19,202 bases of DNA. Source: RGIG1934 sp045122895. GTDB taxonomy: Bacteria; Bacillota; Clostridia; Lachnospirales; Lachnospiraceae. The notes beneath the pieces are model-generated. The model made no database searches and was not told the DNA's origin. It saw nothing but the letters and a program-made list of their open reading frames with translations. Both the position numbers and the translations under genes were made by a program. Shown here piece by piece: positions 14,800 to 19,202 of the stretch; position 1 is the first letter of the stretch, and each line of letters opens with the position of its first letter. The stretch is from the NCBI GenBank assembly GCA_045122895.1, contig JBGVIE010000011.1, forward strand, positions 1-19,202, written 5' to 3'.

Positions 14800-15309
14800 A
14801 TGAAGAATATTGCATTTATAGGATTTATGGGAAGTGGCAAATCTACAATATCAAAGGAGTTGGCTAATAAGCTTAATACAACGCTTATAGATGTAGATGA
14901 TTATATTGTTGAGAAAAACCAGATGAAGATCACAGATATGTTTGACAAATACGGAGAGGATTATTTCAGGGACAAAGAGACAGAAGCGATAAGAGATATA
15001 TCTAAGGAAAGCGGAATAATTATTTCCTGTGGCGGAGGTTCGGTACTTAGAGATGAGAATGTAAAACTTCTTAAGGAAAATGGAACAATAGTTCTTCTAA
15101 AGGCAACACCTGAGACTATTTACGAGAGGGTTAAGGACAGCACAAGCAGACCAATTCTCAATGGGAATATGAATGTTGAGTTCATTGCAGGCCTTATGGA
15201 GAAAAGAAGAGAAAGATATGAAAGTGTTACAGATGTCGAGATAATAACAGATAATAAGAGTGTTGATGAGATTATAGATGAAATAATGCAAAAAGTAGTT
15301 GAAAAATAA
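14800..15309 (+). CDS. aroK: Shikimate kinase
   Basis: A 169-residue P-loop kinase that phosphorylates shikimate to shikimate 3-phosphate with ATP. The Walker A loop GFMGSGKST spans residues 8-16; the substrate and Mg site is in DVDDYI (D33/D34), FRDKETE and the glycine-rich CGGGSV; an Arg-containing lid region (STSRPIL) precedes the conserved RRERYESV. GGAGG (14791-14795) lies 4 nt before the ATG, a short spacing. It follows aroD directly, and its stop codon overlaps the -35 of the efp promoter, so efp may be partly co-transcribed. Confidence 0.96.
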   Translation: MKNIAFIGFMGSGKSTISKELANKLNTTLIDVDDYIVEKNQMKITDMFDKYGEDYFRDKETEAIRDISKESGIIISCGGGSVLRDENVKLLKENGTIVLLKATPETIYERVKDSTSRPILNGNMNVEFIAGLMEKRRERYESVTDVEIITDNKSVDEIIDEIMQKVVEK

Positions 15310-15327
15310 CACTTTATAAGATAAAAT
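15299..15327 (+). promoter_or_regulatory. Sigma-A promoter of efp
   Basis: TTGAAA (15299-15304) and TAAAAT (15322-15327) are separated by 17 bp. The -35 covers the last codons of aroK. Transcription would start near 15334, 29 nt before the efp start. No terminator separates aroK and efp, so read-through from aroD-aroK is also likely. Confidence 0.75.
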
Positions 15328-15362
15328 ACTAACTAGCTATGAACATTAAGGAGGAATAATGT

Positions 15363-15920
15363 ATGATATCAGCAGGCGATTTTAGAAATGGTATGACAAT
15401 CGAAATCGATAGCAATATTTTTCAGATTATCGAATTTCAGCATGTTAAGCCAGGTAAAGGTGCTGCATTTGTTAGAACAAAGTTAAAGAATATTAAGAAT
15501 GGTGGCGTGGTTGAAAAGACTTTCAGACCAACAGAGAAGTGCCCACAGGCTCATATCGAGAGAAAGGATATGCAGTATTTATATTCAGATGGTGAATTAT
15601 TCAACTTTATGGATGTAGAGACATATGATCAGATTGCACTTAATGCAGATGCAATTGGCGATGCTCTTAAGTTCGTTAAGGAAAATGATATGGTTAAGAT
15701 GTGCTCACATAACGGAACAGTATTTGCTGTTGAACCACCTATGTTTGCTGAATTAGTTATTACTGAAACAGAACCGGGATTTAAGGGGGATACAGCTACA
15801 GGTGCTACAAAGCCAGCCGTTGTTGAAACTGGAGCAACTGTATATGTACCATTATTTGTTGAACAGGGAGATACAATCAAGATTGATACCCGTACAGGAG
15901 AATATCTTTCAAGAGTTTAA
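15363..15920 (+). CDS. efp: Translation elongation factor P
   Basis: EF-P (185 aa) enters the ribosomal E site and relieves stalling at consecutive prolines. The N-terminal KOW-like domain carries the tip loop PGKG with the modifiable Lys at K32; two OB-fold domains follow, ending in the family motif DTRTGEYLSRV. AAGGAGG (15348-15354) is 8 nt before the ATG at 15363. Another ATG at 15359 is out of frame and leads to a stop after eight codons. The modification enzyme is not in the window. An aro gene next to efp is a known Firmicute arrangement, although the usual peptidase gene between them is missing. Confidence 0.97.
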   Translation: MISAGDFRNGMTIEIDSNIFQIIEFQHVKPGKGAAFVRTKLKNIKNGGVVEKTFRPTEKCPQAHIERKDMQYLYSDGELFNFMDVETYDQIALNADAIGDALKFVKENDMVKMCSHNGTVFAVEPPMFAELVITETEPGFKGDTATGATKPAVVETGATVYVPLFVEQGDTIKIDTRTGEYLSRV

Positions 15921-15933
15921 TCAAATGATAATT

Positions 15934-15963
15934 AAAGCCTGGCTTTTGCACCAGGCTTTTTTT
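15934..15963 (+). terminator. Rho-independent terminator of efp
   Basis: AAAGCCTGG and CCAGGCTTT form a 9-bp stem around an 8-nt loop, followed by a T run to 15963. The first base of the tRNA gene is at 15964. Confidence 0.9.
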
Positions 15964-16035
15964 ACATCCGTAGCTCAGTGGATAGAGCACCGGCCTCCGG
16001 AGCCGGGTGCGTGGGTTCGATTCCCATCGGATGTA
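15964..16035 (+). tRNA. tRNA-Arg, anticodon CCG
   Basis: A complete 72-nt cloverleaf: acceptor arms ACATCCG (15964-15970) and CGGATGT (16028-16034) pair in all 7 positions, with discriminator A at 16035. The D arm is GCTC/GAGC. The anticodon stem is CCGGC/GCCGG with loop CTCCGGA, giving anticodon CCG, which reads Arg codon CGG. A 4-nt variable loop and a T arm GTGGG/CCCAT with loop TTCGATT complete it. The 3' CCA is not encoded. CGG should be a rare codon in DNA this AT-rich. There is no room for a promoter after the efp terminator, so expression may depend on read-through or on a promoter inside efp. Confidence 0.96.
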
Positions 16036-16995
16036 TTAACAGGCAAGTGATATTTTGTCTGTATCGGAATTATATATGTATACGTTGCCGGAGAGTATGT
16101 CAGCTTGTTCTACTTCCTTTTCATTGACCTCTCTTACCATATGGACAAGAGAGTCTGTAGACAGAGAGTCTGTGTACGGGATAAGTATTACTTCGTGAAG
16201 ACTGCTTGGAAGAATATATACATCAGCTCCGACCTTTTTTGAAAATGTTTTAAGAACATTGGAGTACAAGATGGTCGCAGAACCATTTGTTTTAATAGAA
16301 TTCGTCATAACATACATTTCAACAGAATCATTTCTGCTCATCATATCTGTGAATTCCCGGACCATTTCGTCTATACAGAAATCAAGACTGCTATCATGTA
16401 GTAAATTAGTCTCAAGCTCCTGCCTGAATAAATCTTTGACAATTGTACTCATAGGGGTAATCGAGTAGGGAAGACAGGTCATAGTATTTTCCTTTGAGTA
16501 TTTGAGAAGATCTTTTGTAGTTACATTCCAGAATTTTATCTGGGAATTTCTGATAAGAGTAGTAGCACTTCCAAAGGAGTCGCTGTTGATAATGCAGTAG
16601 AATACAATAGCTAAATCAAGAAACCTGATATGTGGAACATCACGTAGAAGCTTCTTGTTAAGATCATAGTTGATAAGCTTAAACATCAGTTTGGGTTTCA
16701 CCTGTTCAAAATCTTCAAAGAATGAAGCGTCTATATTGATTTGATTTTTGTGCTTTTCGTAAATACCATAAATATCATACACAATATCACCAAGCTCTTC
16801 ACCGTTTAAGTAGTCCTCATAGTAGGAATTGAGATAGATGCTGGGCGAAACCGGATTGTTCTTGTCGGTTATTACGATAGCATCAAGTTCAATGCCGTTG
16901 GTCTTGATAGTGTGGTTTATTGATACCTTCTTATCAGGTCCTGAAATAGTCGCAACACTATCTTTTACATAAGATACAAATTCATCATAGTTCAT
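16036..16995 (-). CDS. DUF5688 family protein
   Basis: A 319-residue protein without signal peptide or membrane segments, probably cytoplasmic. Its N terminus (MNYDEFVSYVKDSV), the SPSIYLNSYYEDYLNGE stretch and the C-terminal SSLHEVILIP fit the DUF5688 family, which I recognise from Lachnospiraceae and relatives, often in many paralogues per genome. No function is established. GGAGG is 7 nt before the ATG at 16995. The stop codon begins one base from the end of the convergent tRNA-Arg, so there is no intergenic DNA for a terminator before the tRNA. The assignment rests on recalled sequence patterns and could be checked with a domain search. Confidence 0.72.
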   Translation of the reverse strand: MNYDEFVSYVKDSVATISGPDKKVSINHTIKTNGIELDAIVITDKNNPVSPSIYLNSYYEDYLNGEELGDIVYDIYGIYEKHKNQINIDASFFEDFEQVKPKLMFKLINYDLNKKLLRDVPHIRFLDLAIVFYCIINSDSFGSATTLIRNSQIKFWNVTTKDLLKYSKENTMTCLPYSITPMSTIVKDLFRQELETNLLHDSSLDFCIDEMVREFTDMMSRNDSVEMYVMTNSIKTNGSATILYSNVLKTFSKKVGADVYILPSSLHEVILIPYTDSLSTDSLVHMVREVNEKEVEQADILSGNVYIYNSDTDKISLAC

Positions 16996-17055
16996 AAAAA
17001 AACCTCCGTCTGTTTAATAATTCAATCCTTATGGGAATGATATAAAGATATATAG

Positions 17056-17088
17056 ATTATAGAAATCAATACAGTTATGAATAACTGT
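17056..17088 (-). promoter_or_regulatory. Possible promoter of the DUF5688 gene with an overlapping palindrome
   Basis: A perfect TATAAT lies on the minus strand at 17061-17056. The -35 position (about 17079-17084) reads TTATTC and is poor. It falls inside the perfect palindrome ACAGTTAT-GA-ATAACTGT (17071-17088), which could be an operator replacing a good -35 or blocking it. The half-site ACAGTTAT resembles the core of LytTR-type binding motifs, although those are normally direct repeats. Confidence 0.4.
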
Positions 17089-17130
17089 GATATTTGAACT
17101 ATAACATATATAACAATAAGTGTCAATAGT

Positions 17131-17159
17131 TTGATTTTTATTATTTTGTCTGATATAAT
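17131..17159 (+). promoter_or_regulatory. Sigma-A promoter of the LytTR regulator/sensor kinase operon
   Basis: TTGATT (17131-17136), a 17-bp spacer and a perfect extended -10 TGATATAAT (17151-17159). Transcription would start near 17166, about 35 nt before the ATG at 17201. The palindrome at 17071-17088 lies about 43 bp upstream of the -35, a position suited to an activator. Confidence 0.75.
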
Positions 17160-17200
17160 TTTTTTGTACTAATTTAGGTAAAATTAAGGTGGGATGTTTT

Positions 17201-17920
17201 ATGAATATAGCAATATGTGATAATGATTACAGTTTTATTAATTATATTGAGGAATACACCAGAAGAACGTTAGAAATAATTGATGCACCATTTAAAATTT
17301 TCACATATTCCAGCGGAGAAGATGCAGTGGATGCAATATTCAATAGGGGGATAGGCGTTGATATTATTTTGCTGGATATTGATATGGACAGGTTGTCGGG
17401 ATTTGAGGTTGCAAAGAGGATTAGGGAATATAATGACAGGATATTAATTATTTTTGTATCGTCCTATGAAAAATATGTATTTAAATCCTTTGAGTTCAGT
17501 CCTTTCAGATTTATTCGAAAAAACGTAATAGATGAAGAGTTGGAGGATGCACTTAAAGAAGCGTACAAGGTGTATAAAAAGAATAAGAGAAAATACATAT
17601 TGTTTGAAGGTGATAACGGACAATATAAGATTGAAATGAACGAGATAATATATTTTAAGACAGAGCGTCGCAAAGTATATATGTATTTAGATAAAGATAA
17701 GGTTGTCGGTATTAATAAGAACATAAGAGAATTGGTAAAGGAGCTTGATGCAGAGCAATTTGCGAAAATTGACAGCGGATGTATAGTTAATATTAAGTAT
17801 ATAAAGAATTACACGAAGTTGGATGTTGTTTTAGATGATGATACAGTGATTCCTATAAGCAGGAATGGAATGAAAGAATTAAAAATCAAAATAGAAAAAT
17901 ATTGGAGAAACTTTATATGA
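17201..17920 (+). CDS. LytTR-type response regulator (AgrA-like)
   Basis: A 239-residue cytoplasmic response regulator. The receiver domain (about 1-120) has the acidic pair in CDND (D7, D9) and the phospho-acceptor in ILLDIDM (D59); FVSSYEKYVFKSFEFSPFRFIRK matches the later conserved Thr/Ser and Lys region. The LytTR DNA-binding domain (about 138-239) ends with a conserved MKELK stretch and carries the typical IIYFKTERRKVYMY and FAKIDSGCIVNIKYI patterns. ATG 17201 follows AAGGTGGGA (17186-17194) by 6 nt; a GTG at 17189 lies in that site. Its TGA overlaps the kinase ATG (ATGA). This gene order is that of Agr-type quorum-sensing systems, but no AgrB/AgrD gene is in the window, so the signal is unknown. 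Confidence 0.92.
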   Translation: MNIAICDNDYSFINYIEEYTRRTLEIIDAPFKIFTYSSGEDAVDAIFNRGIGVDIILLDIDMDRLSGFEVAKRIREYNDRILIIFVSSYEKYVFKSFEFSPFRFIRKNVIDEELEDALKEAYKVYKKNKRKYILFEGDNGQYKIEMNEIIYFKTERRKVYMYLDKDKVVGINKNIRELVKELDAEQFAKIDSGCIVNIKYIKNYTKLDVVLDDDTVIPISRNGMKELKIKIEKYWRNFI

Positions 17921-19202
17921 GAGAGTTTTATTGGATTGTTGAGTATTTGGCAACGTTTGTTGAGTTATATATGTGCTGTTATTTTTGTGGCACATTTATA
18001 AAAAGAGGGCGAATAGATGAAATAAAGAAGAAAATTTTTATTTGTACATTGATTACCTCAGGAGTAGTGTATTCGATGAATCATATAAAACTTTTCTCAG
18101 TTATTACTACATTTGTAGTATTATTGATAAGTATATTGATTCAATTTATATGCTACCGGAAGAAATATATTATGTCGGTAGGTCTTGTGTTTGTATATAC
18201 GATGATACTGTCTGCAATTGATATGATGTCGGTATATTTTGCGGCGAATTTGTTTAAAAAAAGTACTTCATACATATTATATGAGCAGAATTATATCAGA
18301 GGAATATGTATATTGCTTAGCAAAAGCATTCTGATAATTTTGATTATGACTTTGAACAAAGTGGTGGCACAAAATAGTTTTATTCCTGCAAGATATATGA
18401 TGTTAATGGGTGTGTGTTCAGCGTTTCTGCTAATATCAAATCTTGTGCTTATTCAGTCAGAAGTGAATAAATCAAGTGAAGAGATAAGCAACTTTACAAT
18501 GTTCTTTTTTATTGCATCACTTGGGATTGAACTTACTGTTTTCAGCCTTGTGTACAAAATAGCAGAAGGTTATGAGCAGAAAAAGAATAATCTTATGATA
18601 GAACTTAGTAATCAGATGTTGACTAAATCTCTTCAAGATACGGAAAAAAACTTTTGAACTATGGAGACAGAGTATTCATGATTACAAGAATAATATATTA
18701 GCATTATCACATTTTGCAGATGAGGGAAATCTTGAAGATATTAAAGTTTTTCTTAAGCAGCAGAGAGATGATGGTAAATGAACTCTACTATATTAAGACG
18801 GGAAATGCAGTTATTGATACTATAATCAATACTAAAAGGAATATTGCGAAGAAAGATAATATTATTTTTCTGACAGATATAAATATTCCGTCTGATAATG
18901 TGGTCAGTGATATAGATATAGCTACCATATTAGGAAATTTGCTTGATAATGCAATTGAAGCCTCAAGACATGAAAAGAAACCAAAGATTAATGTAAAAGT
19001 AACTACCAAGAAAAACTTTTTATTTATTAATATAAAGAACAGATGTACAAAAGATTTGGATATTGAAAATTTAGGGACTAGCAAATCAGATTCAAATTTT
19101 CATGGAATTGGTATTAATAGTGTTAAGAATACTGTAAAAAAATATAATGGACAGATTGGATTCTATAAAGAGGAAGATTATTTTGTCTGTCAGATTTTGT
19201 TA
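17917..19202 (+). pseudogene. GHKL sensor histidine kinase (AgrC-like) with two frame disruptions, 3' partial
   Basis: The kinase partner of the preceding regulator. It starts at ATG 17917 (GGAG at 17904-17907) and overlaps the regulator stop by 4 nt. Frame 1 (17917-18657) encodes six or seven membrane helices and the start of a coiled-coil linker, then stops at TGA 18655. The next frame (from 18656) continues LWRQSIHDYKNNILAL with the phospho-acceptor His at 18677, and stops at TGA 18779. The third frame (from about 18762) continues NELYYIKTGNAVID, the N box GNLLDNAIEA (about 18933-18962) and the G box HGIGINSVKN, and is open to the window end. Removing one A from the A7 run (18644-18650) and adding one AG to the AGAGAG run (18762-18767) would restore a normal protein. 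It is a pseudogene, a slippage-switched gene or a sequencing artefact; I cannot tell which. Confidence 0.82.

Noticed and set aside
15964..16035. Integration (attachment) site at the tRNA
   Set aside because: No integrase, direct repeat of the tRNA end or other mobile signature is visible in the window; kept only as a question in the findings.
18645..18651. Classical -1 slippery heptamer A AAA AAC in the sensor kinase frame
   Set aside because: A -1 shift here leads to a frame that stops at TAG after 16 codons and does not reach the histidine-box sequence; the protein continues in the +1 frame.

Overview
The window is AT-rich Gram-positive chromosomal DNA, most likely from a spore-forming Lachnospiraceae (class Clostridia). 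The evidence is the forespore sigma factor SigG with a YlmC/YmxH protein, strong AGGAGG ribosome binding sites, a DUF5688 protein (a family I know mainly from Lachnospiraceae), an AdhE with Rex-type operators, and a secreted GH25 lysozyme with SH3b and Ig-like repeat domains. I cannot name a species. I see no insertion sequence, prophage gene, CRISPR array or rRNA.

Layout. (1) 1-3330: 3' part of a large modular secreted cell-wall hydrolase; its 5' end lies outside the window. (2) 3349-6098: adhE behind a perfect-consensus sigma-A promoter bracketed by two Rex-like operators and closed by a terminator. (3) 6189-7518: a stand-alone iron-containing alcohol dehydrogenase, with a palindrome at its promoter and a bidirectional terminator. 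(4) 7521-8732, minus strand: a CapA-family lipoprotein. (5) 8838-12998: a tight plus-strand run sigG - ylmC - nrdR - yqeG - trkH - trkA, ended by a bidirectional terminator; nrdR has its own good internal sigma-A promoter. (6) 13056-15309: shikimate pathway, with aroE on the minus strand and aroD-aroK on the plus strand, fired from two divergent promoters whose -35 boxes touch. (7) 15299-15963: efp with its own promoter and terminator. (8) 15964-16035: tRNA-Arg(CCG), squeezed between the efp terminator and the stop codon of a convergent DUF5688 gene (16036-16995). (9) 17131-19202: an Agr-type two-component pair, an intact LytTR response regulator followed by a GHKL sensor kinase interrupted by two frame disruptions and running off the window end.

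How the genes fit together. The two alcohol dehydrogenases serve fermentative NADH disposal, and the adhE operators suggest NADH/NAD+-responsive control. The sigG run mixes sporulation, nucleotide-reductase control and potassium uptake. The aro genes supply three central steps to shikimate 3-phosphate. The points most worth a second look are the double Rex operator, the doubly shifted sensor kinase, an SH3b domain nested inside an Ig-like repeat of the lysozyme, and a ylmC gene with no Shine-Dalgarno sequence that may be read from a leaderless forespore transcript. I found no clear new defence or mobile system.
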